From NCBI GenBank assembly GCA_018265615.1, contig JABLYX010000017.1, forward strand, positions 16,699 through 80,698: DNA of 64,000 nucleotides, written 5' to 3'. The translations under genes were made by a program, and so were the position numbers. Below are positions 46,608-55,476 of this stretch, piece after piece (the first letter of the stretch is position 1; every line of letters begins with the position of its first letter). This stretch comes from Lentisphaeria bacterium (GTDB taxonomy: Bacteria > Verrucomicrobiota > Lentisphaeria > Victivallales > Victivallaceae). The notes below the pieces were generated by a model. That model was given only the letters and a program-made list of their open reading frames with translations, did not search any database and was not told where the DNA came from.

Positions 46608-47999
46608 ATGAATCAGGAAACAGAGGCCGCTTCCGGAAAGAGGATCTGGCGCGTCGGCACCCTCTCCTACACCGCCGGGGGGCTGATTGTGCTCTGCCTG
46701 TGCCTTCTGGGCGGCGACTTCCCGTGGGCGCTGAAGGATCGTGCCGTGGGGCCGTCGGCGACGCTGCTGATCAAGCAGATCGGCGTGTCGGAGCTGGTCT
46801 ACGGGCTGGTGATCATCGGGTTCCCGAACTTCACGAACCTGTTCCTCTCCCCGGCGATCTGTTACATTTCGGACCGTCACCGCGGGCGGCGGGGGCGGCG
46901 GATCCCGTTCCTGATGTTCACCACGCCGTTTATCGTGCTCGGGCTCTACCTGCTCGGATTCTCGAAGGTGCTGGGCGCCTGGCTGCACGATGCGGTTCCG
47001 GCGGTTTCGGAGCATGCCGGGATGCTGCTCTTTTTCTGCATCGCATGGATCCTGCTGGATTTCGGGACCACGCTTTCCGGCTCACTGTTCAATGCGCTGG
47101 TCAACGACGTGGTTCCGCCGGAGCTGATCGGACGCTTCTTCGGGCTCTTCCGCATGGTCAGCCTCGGTGCGGGCATCCTGTTCAACGGCTGGCTGATCGA
47201 CCGGGTGAAGACACATGCGCCGGAGATCTTTCTGGGGATCGGGACGCTCTACTTGTTCGGACTGCTGCTGCTCTGCTTCAAGGTAAAGGAGGGGGAATAT
47301 CCGCCGCCGCCCGAGGAGCCGGCTCCGGCGGAGGGGGACGGAGAGCCCGTCCTGCTGCGGGTCATGCGTTCGGCGGTCACGTATCTGCGGCAGAGCTTCG
47401 CACTGCCGTACTACCGCTGGTACATGCTCGCCGTCACGCTGGGAACCGTCGTTTTCATGCCGGTCAACTTTTTCTCGATCCAGTATGCCGGGAAGCTCGG
47501 CATCGATATGGGAAAATACGGCATATTCCTTGTGGTGACTTACTGCTTTTCCCTGCTGCTGAGCTATCCGCTCGGGGTGGTTGCGGACCGGTTTCACCCG
47601 ATCCGCTGCGGAATTGCCGCCATGGCCGCCTATTTTCTGGTGATGGCGGCCGGCTGGGTGCTGCTGACGGACGCACGCTATTTCGGCGTCATCTTCATTC
47701 TGCACGGCGTGCTGTCGGGGTGCTATATGACGGTGACCGCTTCGCTGCCGTCGCGCCTGGTGCCGCGCGCGCTGTTCGCGCAGTTCGGTTCGGCGGTCGG
47801 ATTGATCGTCTCGTTCTGTTCGATGGTGATGGGGCCGGTGCTCGGCGGACTCATCGACCTGCTGAACCATGATTACCATTCGCTGTTTCTGGTCGGCGGA
47901 GCGCTGACGCTTCTTGCCATCCTGCTGCTGTTCAAAGTTTACCGGAATTTCCTGACGCGCGGCGGAGACGCCGGCTATCAGGCGCCGATGCCCGAATGA
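46608..47999 (+). CDS. MFS-type (GPH-like) sugar transporter
   Basis: 463 aa from the ATG at 46608 (GGAG upstream; ATG 46599 is possible). About 12 hydrophobic helices with DRHRGRRGRRIPFLMFTTPF as the cytoplasmic loop 2-3 motif (D-R-x-x-G-R-R-G-R-R) typical of the glycoside-pentoside-hexuronide/MFS group, and GVVADRFHPIRCG in the second half. It follows the PL11/pseudopilin genes and probably imports the released oligosaccharide or uronide (inference); the only evident sugar uptake gene in the window. Confidence 0.85.
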   Translation: MNQETEAASGKRIWRVGTLSYTAGGLIVLCLCLLGGDFPWALKDRAVGPSATLLIKQIGVSELVYGLVIIGFPNFTNLFLSPAICYISDRHRGRRGRRIPFLMFTTPFIVLGLYLLGFSKVLGAWLHDAVPAVSEHAGMLLFFCIAWILLDFGTTLSGSLFNALVNDVVPPELIGRFFGLFRMVSLGAGILFNGWLIDRVKTHAPEIFLGIGTLYLFGLLLLCFKVKEGEYPPPPEEPAPAEGDGEPVLLRVMRSAVTYLRQSFALPYYRWYMLAVTLGTVVFMPVNFFSIQYAGKLGIDMGKYGIFLVVTYCFSLLLSYPLGVVADRFHPIRCGIAAMAAYFLVMAAGWVLLTDARYFGVIFILHGVLSGCYMTVTASLPSRLVPRALFAQFGSAVGLIVSFCSMVMGPVLGGLIDLLNHDYHSLFLVGGALTLLAILLLFKVYRNFLTRGGDAGYQAPMPE

Positions 48000-48005
48000 C
48001 GCGCC

Positions 48006-48036
48006 GGACCGGAGAAGCTCCGGCCCGGTCCTTTTT
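48006..48036. terminator. Bidirectional-type stem-loop between MFS and hcp genes
   Basis: GGACCGG (48006-48012) pairs with CCGGTCC (48025-48031) and is followed by TTTTT. It lies in the 41-bp gap of two convergent genes and so probably ends the plus-strand transcript, possibly both. Confidence 0.65.
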
Positions 48037-48040
48037 CCGG

Positions 48041-49579
48041 TTATTTTCCCTGCATCATCGCGGCCACGTCGGCTTCCGCTTCCGCAGTCGGCCTGATGCC
48101 GAAGGTTTCGACCAGCACTCTGGCCACGCCGGGCGACAGGAAGGCGGGCAGCGTCGGCCCGAGCCGGATGTTTCTGAAGCCGAGCGCCAGCAGCGCCAGA
48201 AGAACCGCCACCGCCTTCTGCTCATACCAGGCGATGTCGAAGGAGAGCGGCAGCTCATTCACATCCTCGAGGCCGAACACCTCCCTGAGCTTCAGGGCGA
48301 TGACCGCGAGGCTGTAGCTGTCGTTGCACTGCCCGGCGTCCAGTACGCGCGGAATCCCGCCGATGTCGCCGAGCGGCAGCTTGTTGTAGCGGTACTTCGC
48401 ACAGCCGGCGGTCAGGATGATCGTCCCCTCCGGCAGCTTCGAGGCGACTTCGGTGAAATACTCCCGCGTCTTGTGCCGTCCGTCGCAGCCGGCCATCACC
48501 ACGAAGCGCCTGATGGCGCCGGATTTGACCGCGGCGACCACCTTGTCCGCCAGCGCGAGCACCTGGTCATGGGCGAATCCGCCGACGATTATGCCGTCCT
48601 CAAGAGGAGTCGGCGGCGGGCAGCTCTTTGCCAGCCCGATAATTGCCGAGAAATCCTTCGGCCTGCCGTCCCTGCGGTCGGCGATATGCGGGACGCCCGG
48701 ATATCCGGCCATGCCGGTGGTGAAGATGCGGTTGCGGTAGCTCTCCTGCACCGGCGTGATGCAGTTGGTGGTCATCAGGACCGGCCCGTTGAACGATGCG
48801 AATTCTACGTTCTGCCTGTGCCATGCGTTGCCGTAGTTGCCGTAGAGGTGCGGATATTTTTTCAGCTCCGGATAGTAGTGGGCGGGCAGCATTTCGCTGT
48901 GGGTGTAGACGTCGATCCCGGCGTCCGCGGTCTGTTCGAGCAGCTCTTTCATATCGCGGAGGTCGTGGCCGGAAACCAGGATTCCCGGACGCTTGCCGAC
49001 GCCGGTCTTCACCTGTGTGACTTCCGGCTTGCCGTAGGTCTCCGAGTTGGCCGAATCCAGCAGCGCCATGGTCTTCACTGCGACATTGCCGCACTCCAGC
49101 ACCAGCCCGGTCAGCTCTTCGGCGGAGAGCTCCTTCGCGGTGGCCGCCAGCGCCTTGAAGACGAATTCATAGATCGCATCGTCCTCTTTGCCGAGCATCG
49201 CGGCGTGGTCGGCGTAGGCGGCGATACCCTTGACTCCGCAGGTCAGCAGCTCCCGCAGCGAACGGATATCCTCATTTTCGCAGGAGAGCACGCCTAGCGG
49301 CGCCTGCGCATCGGTCGGGCCGGTCAGCTCCTTCGCGCGTTCGAGCCGGGCGGCGATCCGCGCATCGTCGAAGTTGGCGTTGGTGATGGTCATGAACAGC
49401 GACTGGACCGCGAAGAGCCCGAGCTCCCGGTCCGGCCTGCGGGTCAGCGCCAGCAGTTTCAGCTGATGAATCAGCTCGTCCATCCTGTTGGCCGTCTCGG
49501 ACTTCTTGCCGCAGACCCCGGCCATGATGCAGCCGGTGTTCTTCATGGTCTCCTGGCACTGAAAACAGAACATGCTCAT
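48041..49579 (-). CDS. hcp: Hydroxylamine reductase (hybrid cluster protein)
   Basis: 512 aa, strong AGGAGAGG site. C5-x2-C8-x8-C17-x5-C23 (CFQCQET...GVCG) is the N-terminal [4Fe-4S] motif of class I Hcp. [21 protein letters not shown], then [29 protein letters not shown] and [11 protein letters not shown] supply the hybrid-cluster ligands. Reduces hydroxylamine/NO-derived species; known as a nitric oxide reductase in anaerobes. It follows the ferredoxin-like gene by 24 bp, its probable electron donor, and is under a TetR-type operator. Confidence 0.96.
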   Translation of the reverse strand: MSMFCFQCQETMKNTGCIMAGVCGKKSETANRMDELIHQLKLLALTRRPDRELGLFAVQSLFMTITNANFDDARIAARLERAKELTGPTDAQAPLGVLSCENEDIRSLRELLTCGVKGIAAYADHAAMLGKEDDAIYEFVFKALAATAKELSAEELTGLVLECGNVAVKTMALLDSANSETYGKPEVTQVKTGVGKRPGILVSGHDLRDMKELLEQTADAGIDVYTHSEMLPAHYYPELKKYPHLYGNYGNAWHRQNVEFASFNGPVLMTTNCITPVQESYRNRIFTTGMAGYPGVPHIADRRDGRPKDFSAIIGLAKSCPPPTPLEDGIIVGGFAHDQVLALADKVVAAVKSGAIRRFVVMAGCDGRHKTREYFTEVASKLPEGTIILTAGCAKYRYNKLPLGDIGGIPRVLDAGQCNDSYSLAVIALKLREVFGLEDVNELPLSFDIAWYEQKAVAVLLALLALGFRNIRLGPTLPAFLSPGVARVLVETFGIRPTAEAEADVAAMMQGK

Positions 49580-49603
49580 CGTCCCCTCTCCTTTTGTTGC
49601 CGG

Positions 49604-50413
49604 TTATTGGATTTCACCGTCGATGCCGACGGTCTTTATATTCACATCAAGCGTTTTTCCGGCCGCTTTCAGGGCCTCCTGCACGATGGCGACGGTGCCG
49701 CCGCAGCAGGGGACCTCCATGCGCGCCACCGTTACGGAGCGGATCTCGTGGAGCCGGAAAATTTCCGCCAGCTTCTCCACATATCCCTCGATGCCGCTGT
49801 CCAGCTTCGGGCAGAGGATGACCAGGATCTTCCCATCCAGGAAATCCCGGTGAAACGCGCCGTAAGCGTGGGCGACGCAATCCGCCGAAATCAGCAGATC
49901 GGCATAGTCGAAATATTCCGCCGCCGGATTCAGCAGCTTCAGCTGAACCGGCCACTGCCGCAACGCGGAAGCGCCGCCGCCGGGCTTCTTATCCGGTTTT
50001 TCCGCCAGCTTCTTCGCCAACGTCCCGGGGCAGCCGCACGGCAGTCTGCCCGGTTCTTCGAGCTCCGGCACCGGGATGTCCTGCTCCTTCAGGCAGGCGA
50101 TTGCGGTCTCAAGCAGCTTGAATTCCCCATGTTCCTTCAGGTGTTTCAGGTGCGCCCTGATCGTGCCGCTCCCCTGCGGGATGATGCTTTCCATGACCCG
50201 GCGCTCATCGTACGGCTCCGCCTCCCGCTCGATGACTTCAATCGCCCCGCGCGGACACTCGCCGATACAGGCGCCGAGGCCGTCGCAGAAAAGATCGCTC
50301 ACGAGCCGCGCCTTGCCGTCGATCAGCTGCAGCGCCCCCTCATGGCAGTTCGGGATGCACACGCCGCAGCCGTTGCACTTCGTTTCGTCTATATGAATGA
50401 TGTTCCGTTTCAT
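49604..50413 (-). CDS. 4Fe-4S ferredoxin-type protein, Hcp partner
   Basis: 269 aa. C13-x2-C-x2-C-x3-C (CNGCGVCIPNC) and CDGLGACIGECPRGA are two [4Fe-4S] cluster motifs in the first 60 residues. A C-terminal 120-residue domain, LLISADCVAHAYGAFHRDF and ILCPKLDSGIEGYVEKL, MEVPCCGG, is the conserved extension often seen in proteins next to hcp. Probably passes electrons to Hcp. First gene of the hcp operon, controlled by a promoter at 50455-50482 and an operator at 50435-50454. Confidence 0.88.
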   Translation of the reverse strand: MKRNIIHIDETKCNGCGVCIPNCHEGALQLIDGKARLVSDLFCDGLGACIGECPRGAIEVIEREAEPYDERRVMESIIPQGSGTIRAHLKHLKEHGEFKLLETAIACLKEQDIPVPELEEPGRLPCGCPGTLAKKLAEKPDKKPGGGASALRQWPVQLKLLNPAAEYFDYADLLISADCVAHAYGAFHRDFLDGKILVILCPKLDSGIEGYVEKLAEIFRLHEIRSVTVARMEVPCCGGTVAIVQEALKAAGKTLDVNIKTVGIDGEIQ

Positions 50414-50434
50414 GGTGCCCTCTTTCTATTCTTG

Positions 50435-50454
50435 GTTAGTTATCATTTACTAAC
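50435..50454 (-). promoter_or_regulatory. TetR-type operator of the ferredoxin-hcp operon
   Basis: GTTAGTTATCATTTACTAAC, with arms GTTAGT and ACTAAC. It begins immediately after the -10 box of the operon promoter and differs by two bases from the operator of the tetR-like gene (51124-51143). Confidence 0.8.
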
Positions 50455-50482
50455 AATATAATCCGACTTTCATCAATGTCAA
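50455..50482 (-). promoter_or_regulatory. Promoter of the ferredoxin-hcp operon
   Basis: Minus strand TTGACA (50482-50477), 16-base spacer, TATATT (50460-50455), directly followed by the operator. Repressor binding would cover the transcription start. Confidence 0.75.
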
Positions 50483-50548
50483 GGCTGTGCGGTCATGATT
50501 TTTGAATTTTATGTTTTCCGGACTCATGCCTGCCGGTTCGGTGGGAAG

Positions 50549-51112
50549 CTACCGCAGAATCGCCTTCAGGGTTTTCAGGAGCTCCTCTCCCTTGCTGCGA
50601 AGGTCGAATGCGCCCCGGGTCATTCCCCACTGCTTGATCAGCAGCCGGACCGGGCCGAATACCAGCCGGAACAGAGTGTCGGACGGTATGTCCCGCCGGA
50701 TTTCCCCGCTTTCCTGCGCTTCGAGGAAATACCGCTCCAGCTCCGCCTTGTGCCGGTGCATCATCCGGAACATCAGTTCCGTGAATTCTTCGTCGTCCAT
50801 GAAAAGCTCTTCGGCGAACATCACCCGGGCGAGCGGCGGCTTGGCTTCCGCCTGCCTGAAGCGGTTCCGCGCAAATGCCATGACCGCTTCAAAACCGTGA
50901 AGCTCCGGGGTTGCGGCCGGCACGGCTTCGTCAAAGCAGGCGATCATGGTTCTGACGATCTCGGACTTGTTCTTGAAATGGCGGTAGATCGCCGGTTCGG
51001 TGATGCCGAGCGCATCGCCCAGATGTTTGATCGTCAGATTCTGAATGCCGCCCTGTGCGGTCAGGTTGATTGCCGCATCGATGATTTCGGTTTGCCGTTT
51101 CGTCAGATCCAT
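50549..51112 (-). CDS. TetR/AcrR-family repressor
   Basis: 187 aa. RQTEIIDAAINLTAQGGIQNLTIKHLGDALGITEPAIYRHFKNK is the TetR helix-turn-helix region (residues 6-50). The C-terminal part has EAVPAATPELHGFEAVMAF and YFLEAQESGEIRRDIP as in TetR ligand domains. Palindromes of matching sequence lie before this gene and before the ferredoxin-hcp operon 135 bp downstream, so it is autoregulated and represses that operon. The effector could be a nitrosative or redox signal (inference). Confidence 0.93.
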   Translation of the reverse strand: MDLTKRQTEIIDAAINLTAQGGIQNLTIKHLGDALGITEPAIYRHFKNKSEIVRTMIACFDEAVPAATPELHGFEAVMAFARNRFRQAEAKPPLARVMFAEELFMDDEEFTELMFRMMHRHKAELERYFLEAQESGEIRRDIPSDTLFRLVFGPVRLLIKQWGMTRGAFDLRSKGEELLKTLKAILR

Positions 51113-51123
51113 CGGAATACCTC

Positions 51124-51143
51124 GTTAGTTATATTTTACTAAC
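51124..51143 (-). promoter_or_regulatory. TetR-type operator at the repressor gene
   Basis: GTTAGTTATATTTTACTAAC; 18 of 20 positions match the site at 50435-50454. It directly follows the -10 of the repressor promoter and lies 12-31 bases ahead of the ATG at 51112. Confidence 0.8.
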
Positions 51144-51172
51144 AATATATCGGTACGCAACGGGGATATCAA
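51144..51172 (-). promoter_or_regulatory. Promoter of the TetR-family gene
   Basis: Minus strand TTGATA (51172-51167), 17-base spacer, TATATT (51149-51144), then the operator. Confidence 0.7.
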
Positions 51173-51351
51173 GGGCGTCATTCTGTTTTTTACAAAGATC
51201 GGCATAAAAAAACGTTATTTCCAGTTATGGTGCAAGAATTCCGGTGCAGCATGTGTATTACATTTCAAAAGATATGTTTGAGCCCTCGTCAGCGTTGACA
51301 CGGCGGGGCGTCATGTAAAAAGTGAGCGTCGGAATCGGTTTTTATTTGCAT

Positions 51352-51379
51352 TTGACAGATTTCTGAAGTAAATTAGGGT
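51352..51379 (+). promoter_or_regulatory. Probable promoter of the structured leader
   Basis: TTGACA (51352-51357), 16-base spacer, TAGGGT (51374-51379). Consensus -35, weak -10. The only good -35 in the 505-bp gap between the tetR-like gene and the protease gene. Confidence 0.45.
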
Positions 51380-51388
51380 AATCCCGAA

Positions 51389-51597
51389 CAACGGAGGAAA
51401 GAAAGCCGATGTAGATAAATCGTAATTTTTACAACTGAGAATCGACGTCCTCGCCTGAACTACCACTTCAACATGACGTCCACAGAAAAACGCACGATTG
51501 GTGTGTCCGTATTCGGCACATCTTGACTGGTGTTTTTCTGTGCGCTGTGGTAGGCGTAGGCGAGGGCACCTTTTGAGATGTGCCTCTTTTTTTTGCC
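51389..51597 (+). ncRNA. Structured RNA leader with terminator before the protease gene
   Basis: An extended stem-loop is formed by CCTCGCCT (51449-51456) with AGGCGAGG (51558-51565), ACCAC (51462-51466) with GTGGT (51547-51551), and CACAGAAAAAC (51481-51491) with GTTTTTCTGTG (51532-51542, 11 perfect pairs), capped by a small hairpin around 51501-51520. Immediately after, GAGGGCAC and GTGCCTC plus eight T (51562-51594) form an intrinsic terminator that shares GAGG with the outer stem, so the two folds partly exclude each other. It also contains a GGAGG followed by ATGTAG (51409-51414), a start codon directly followed by stop. Either an attenuator/riboswitch-like leader or a free small RNA. 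Confidence 0.55.
51562..51594 (+). terminator. Intrinsic terminator/attenuator before the protease gene
   Basis: GAGGGCAC pairs with GTGCCTC (one bulged G), followed by an eight-base T run. It ends 24 bases before the protease ATG, so readthrough must be regulated if the upstream promoter is the one used. Confidence 0.7.
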
Positions 51598-51618
51598 AAC
51601 TTAGGGAGAGCGGAGCAA

Positions 51619-53433
51619 ATGGGACGGGTTATTGTTTTTTTACTGATTTTTATCTGGATTCCGCAGGGACTGACTGTTTTTGCCGCGGCGGCTTTGTCGC
51701 GGCAAAGCGCGGATGAATTCTTAACGGGTCTGAGGTCGGCCAAGGCAGAGTTCAGGCAGTCCCGGACGGAAGGCGGAAACGGATCCTGCATCAACAAGGA
51801 GAATCTCAACCGGGCTCTGGTGCTCATCGGCGATTCCAGCTCCCGCGGAAGCGGTTTTCTTGCAAAGCTGTGGGGAAAGCCGGTCATCATTACGAACGCC
51901 CATGTATTTGCGTTGTTGAAGGATCCTGAGATTGTGAACGCGAGTCTCGAACGCTTCAAGGTCCGGTCCGCCGTGATCGGCAAGGTCCGTGACTTGGCTA
52001 TCCTCGAACTGGAATCAGTGCCGGAAGATATGCCGTTTCTGGAAATCGCTCCGAATGCCGCGGCGAATGAAATCGGCTGTGCCATCGGCGCGTACGGCGA
52101 CAGCCTCGGAGAAAAAGTGATCGTGGAGAGTAAGGGAAAACTGCTGGGGATCGGGCCTGAAGAGATCGAGATCGATGCTTCCATCGTTCCCGGGAATTCC
52201 GGCGGTCCGGTCCTGAACGGCGATCTGAACGTGATCGGAGTTTCCACCTGCTTGCGGAAACTGACCGCCAGCGCCGACATTCTTGCCGGAACGCGGTTTG
52301 CTCCGGGGACGGAGAAAACCCGCCTGGTTCGTCGCTTTGCCCTGCGGATCGATAATATCAACCTCGACGATTTTGAGCTTTTCGACAAAGCCGCCCAGCA
52401 GAAAGACCTGGCATTCTACAGAAAGTATGAAAGGATCAAGCAGCTGTGCCTGAATGAGATCATGACTCCCCATTATCAGTGGACGCTGTTCTGGCCGTGG
52501 CGCAAGGTACGGCCGATCGAGGATTTTCCGGATATCAGCAACTATCTTTATTGTTATGACCATTTCCATAAGACTGATTTCAAAACATTCTTCAGTTATC
52601 GGGCCTCCCTCTCCATCATCCAGCGCCTCCTGGAGCAGCAGCAGAGGATTTACGCCGCTGTCTCCTGCTTTATCCATGTGAATCCGGTTCAACTGACCGC
52701 GGCGGAAATTGCGTCGGCGGAGCGGATCTTCCGGCAGCTTCAAAAGGAGAGAAAGGAGAAATTCATCTGTCCCCAGTGCGGCGGCAAAGGGAGTGTTCCG
52801 ATTCCGGGCACAGGCCGGGGGGTGAACCCACCTGCCTTTAAGGTTTGCGGCGATTGCGACGGGCTGGGGAAATATACGGTTCCCTTCTTCGGTCCCTGGA
52901 GGATTTCTCCGCTGTACACATTTCCACGTTCTCCATGGGTTATCTCCGGCTTTCGCCTGGGGATGGGGATAAACGAGGCCAATAAAGTGGCTGATGAAAC
53001 ATGGAGGCGCGATACAAGCGAGTACAATGTCGTCAGCATCAATGGAATTTTTGATTGCGTCCGGGTCGGCCGCAATCCGGAATTCGCCAACCGGGCGCTT
53101 CGCACGGAGCTCAAGTTCATTGCGAGGCGGCTGCTCTCCATCACTGTGTTTTATGAGAACGATCAGCACAACCTCCAATGGCTGAAAGAGATGCTGGTTG
53201 AAAAATTCGGCAGGCCGGAGTTCAGCTCGGAGGTGCCCGGTGACTGGGGATTTCTGGTGTTCATCAAAAATGATATTACCGTGACACTGAGCTTTTCCGG
53301 CGGCAGCGTCGTCCTTCGAGCCTATCATCGGATTCTGCAGCATGTGGAGTTCCTGGTGCTGAATACATTTGAACAGAAGATATTTGCTCCGCCGCTTAAA
53401 TCCTATGGCGGAAAGCTCGACTTTCTGCCGTAA
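51619..53433 (+). CDS. Trypsin-like serine protease with DnaJ-type zinc motif
   Basis: 604 aa from the ATG at 51619 (GCGGAG upstream), signal peptide MGRVIVFLLIFIWIPQGLTV. The catalytic triad is readable: H95 (VIITNAHVFAL), D125 (KVRDLAILEL), S194 (PGNSGGPVLN). After the protease domain (to about 230) no PDZ domain is visible, unlike DegP/HtrA. Around residue 390, CPQCGGKGSVPIPGTGRG and CGDCDGLGKY form two CxxCxGxG units like half a DnaJ zinc finger. The C-terminal 150 residues are of unknown type. First gene of the 51619-58769 cluster. Confidence 0.85.
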   Translation: MGRVIVFLLIFIWIPQGLTVFAAAALSRQSADEFLTGLRSAKAEFRQSRTEGGNGSCINKENLNRALVLIGDSSSRGSGFLAKLWGKPVIITNAHVFALLKDPEIVNASLERFKVRSAVIGKVRDLAILELESVPEDMPFLEIAPNAAANEIGCAIGAYGDSLGEKVIVESKGKLLGIGPEEIEIDASIVPGNSGGPVLNGDLNVIGVSTCLRKLTASADILAGTRFAPGTEKTRLVRRFALRIDNINLDDFELFDKAAQQKDLAFYRKYERIKQLCLNEIMTPHYQWTLFWPWRKVRPIEDFPDISNYLYCYDHFHKTDFKTFFSYRASLSIIQRLLEQQQRIYAAVSCFIHVNPVQLTAAEIASAERIFRQLQKERKEKFICPQCGGKGSVPIPGTGRGVNPPAFKVCGDCDGLGKYTVPFFGPWRISPLYTFPRSPWVISGFRLGMGINEANKVADETWRRDTSEYNVVSINGIFDCVRVGRNPEFANRALRTELKFIARRLLSITVFYENDQHNLQWLKEMLVEKFGRPEFSSEVPGDWGFLVFIKNDITVTLSFSGGSVVLRAYHRILQHVEFLVLNTFEQKIFAPPLKSYGGKLDFLP

Positions 53434-53479
53434 ATACCCTTAAACACATGAAGATACTTTAGCTTCGGAGAAACGGAAA

Positions 53480-54151
53480 ATGCCATTCAAATTCAAATGT
53501 CCCAATTGCGGTGCAAAACTTGAAGCCGAGGAAGAATGGGTGGGACAGCTCACCAGCTGTCCCCGGTGCAATACAGAGATTCGTGTGCCGAGGGAAAATT
53601 CCAGGCCCGTACTGCTGTCTGCAGATAAAATCGAAAAAGAAGCACCGTCTGCAAAAAAATTGACGGATCGCAGCATTAAAGAGCTTGCCGACATCTCTGT
53701 AAGTACAACAGTAACGCAGGGAAAAAGGCTTGTGCGGTTCAGCAAAGGAAATCGGAATAAAATTCTCCATATCCTGGAGCTGATTTTGGTGGCCGGCTCC
53801 GTTTTTCTGCTCGGGCATGCCTTCATATGGGAAAGCAAAACGGGAGCGTCGCAGTATGCGGCGGGGAGCCGCACCGGTTACTCTTCCGGAGGCACCGGTG
53901 CAAGTGCATACAGCTCAAGCGTGTCCGTGGGGGAGAGCTCTTACGCAACTGCCCAGAACACATCCAAACTCGTATCAAATACGTCTGATATCATAAGCAA
54001 CACATATTTTATCAACAGCCATGCGATTCGTTTAAGTCTTTTTTTGAAGGATGGAATCTGCGCGGCAGTATTGCTTTTAGTTGCAATATGGCTTGAAGTT
54101 TATCGCTCGAACCTCAAAAGAGAAACGGCGGTGAAACCCGATTCAAAATAA
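53480..54151 (+). CDS. Zinc-ribbon membrane protein
   Basis: 223 aa. KFKCPNCGAKLEAEEEWVG and TSCPRCNTEIRVP make an N-terminal zinc ribbon (CxxC ... CxxC). Two hydrophobic helices, ILHILELILVAGSVFLLGHAF (about 95-115) and ICAAVLLLVAIWLEVY (about 193-208), flank a Ser/Gly-rich loop. It shares the N-terminal module with the next gene. Probably an inner-membrane protein with a cytoplasmic zinc ribbon. Confidence 0.75.
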   Translation: MPFKFKCPNCGAKLEAEEEWVGQLTSCPRCNTEIRVPRENSRPVLLSADKIEKEAPSAKKLTDRSIKELADISVSTTVTQGKRLVRFSKGNRNKILHILELILVAGSVFLLGHAFIWESKTGASQYAAGSRTGYSSGGTGASAYSSSVSVGESSYATAQNTSKLVSNTSDIISNTYFINSHAIRLSLFLKDGICAAVLLLVAIWLEVYRSNLKRETAVKPDSK

Positions 54152-54196
54152 TTCTGTTGAGTCTTTATTCCATGTTCAAACCGAGGGAGGATGAGA

Positions 54197-54985
54197 ATGT
54201 CGTTCTATTTCAGATGCCATCATTGCGGCACTGAGCTTGAAGCGGAAGATGAATGGAGAGATTTGGATGCGGCCTGCCCGAATTGTCAACAAAGACTGCA
54301 TATTCCACGGGCTCCCCGGCGAATGGAGCCATCGGCTTCTTCGGACGTTTTCGGAAAAAGCGCAGGCATTTCTTCCCGGACAGGGAAAAAATGGTATTTC
54401 GGAGGAGTCTGCATGATTCTGCTGGGGGCGGTGATTGCGGGGGGCGGTTATTATTATGCGAGACAGCTGCGCACGGCTGAAGAGCAAAGTTCGACTGAAA
54501 GGCAGAGTATCGTTGATGAATCGCGTTCAGTCGAAGAGCAAAACACGGCCGAAGAGCAGCGCATTGCGGCAAAACGGCTCCTCGCTGGAAATCGGCGAAT
54601 CATCGATATTGCTGCAGAACAGGGCCGGAAGAGACGGCACAGCGGGAACCGGGCAGCAGCTGCTGCGACGCATGATGCATTGCCGGACGCTGATTATGAA
54701 GTCTTGCTTCAATCACTGAAAGCGGTGTTGAATGAACATTATATCACGTTTCGGGTCCCCGGATATTACTTTAAACTTTGGGCGGAACAGGCTGTGAAGG
54801 CAAAACCTGCGACAGATGAGCAACGGAGGGTTGTTGAGTCGGTAAAACGGTTGTGGACTTTGCATTGCCGATCGACTTCCCTGAATCGCCAGAGCATGAC
54901 TTTTGAGTCGCAGCGGCAGCAGCGGCAGGTCAGTGATGAGATGGATCATGTCTGGAAAGAATTAAGATCGATGCTGCTTAAATGA
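54197..54985 (+). CDS. Zinc-ribbon single-pass membrane protein
   Basis: 262 aa from the ATG at 54197 (GGGAGG at correct spacing; ATG 54191 is too close). FRCHHCGTELEAEDEWRDLD and AACPNCQQRLHIPRAP form the zinc ribbon, a paralogue of the one in the previous gene. One helix, YFGGVCMILLGAVIAGGGYYYA (about residues 68-89), is followed by a Glu/Arg/Gln-rich coiled-coil stretch and a helical C-terminal domain (ADYEVLLQSLKAVLNEHYIT). Role unknown. Confidence 0.75.
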   Translation: MSFYFRCHHCGTELEAEDEWRDLDAACPNCQQRLHIPRAPRRMEPSASSDVFGKSAGISSRTGKKWYFGGVCMILLGAVIAGGGYYYARQLRTAEEQSSTERQSIVDESRSVEEQNTAEEQRIAAKRLLAGNRRIIDIAAEQGRKRRHSGNRAAAAATHDALPDADYEVLLQSLKAVLNEHYITFRVPGYYFKLWAEQAVKAKPATDEQRRVVESVKRLWTLHCRSTSLNRQSMTFESQRQQRQVSDEMDHVWKELRSMLLK

Positions 54986-55026
54986 AGAAAATGGATATAC
55001 CCGCAAACAACAGAAAGGAAACAGTT

Positions 55027-55458
55027 ATGAGGGGAATAATATTTCTTTTAGCGATTATGCTCTGCAAAAGCCTGATCGCCGGTGAGGTCGACCATACTGT
55101 CAAGGCAATGTTCGATCGAAATGATGTGAAATATACCATCGATTCAGACAACGACTTTCAAGTGCTGTTCCGTGATGGCAATACGGTTGTGGTAAATTCC
55201 AATCTGTCGACCTACAGAGATCTCACCGTTCGGGAGATCTGGGTCGTTCTGGGGGAAGTCGGCGAAAAAGGAAGCAGCTTGATGTATAATATGCTGACAG
55301 AAAATCACAAACGGAAAATCGGGTCCTATTCCATGGTTGTACAGCAAGGCAAAATTTACGGAATATATACGGTTCGGCTTGCCGCCAAAGCCTCGTGGAA
55401 TGAACTTTGGAGTGCTATATTATTCTGTTCCGATATCAATTTGCCCGACGGGGATTGA
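55027..55458 (+). CDS. Small secreted protein of unknown function (YbjN-like fold possible)
   Basis: 143 aa from the ATG at 55027 (AAAGGAAACAG upstream); an earlier ATG overlapping the preceding stop would put 15 polar residues before the signal peptide MRGIIFLLAIMLCKSLIAG. The mature part, DVKYTIDSDNDFQVLFRDGN, TYRDLTVREIWVVLGEVGE and VVQQGKIYGIYTVRLAAKAS, is an alternating alpha/beta pattern reminiscent of YbjN/type III chaperone folds. This is only a weak impression. Within the sigma/kinase cluster. Confidence 0.6.
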   Translation: MRGIIFLLAIMLCKSLIAGEVDHTVKAMFDRNDVKYTIDSDNDFQVLFRDGNTVVVNSNLSTYRDLTVREIWVVLGEVGEKGSSLMYNMLTENHKRKIGSYSMVVQQGKIYGIYTVRLAAKASWNELWSAILFCSDINLPDGD

Positions 55459-55476
55459 GTCACCTGGAATTGATGA

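Noticed and set aside
51389..51597. 6S RNA or SRP RNA identity for the structured leader
   Set aside because: The outer stem does not join the transcript ends and the SRP GGAAGCAGC-type motif is absent, so no known class is assigned.
52015..53343. 442-aa minus-strand ORF
   Set aside because: Shadow of the protease gene, whose triad and zinc motif are intact in the other frame.
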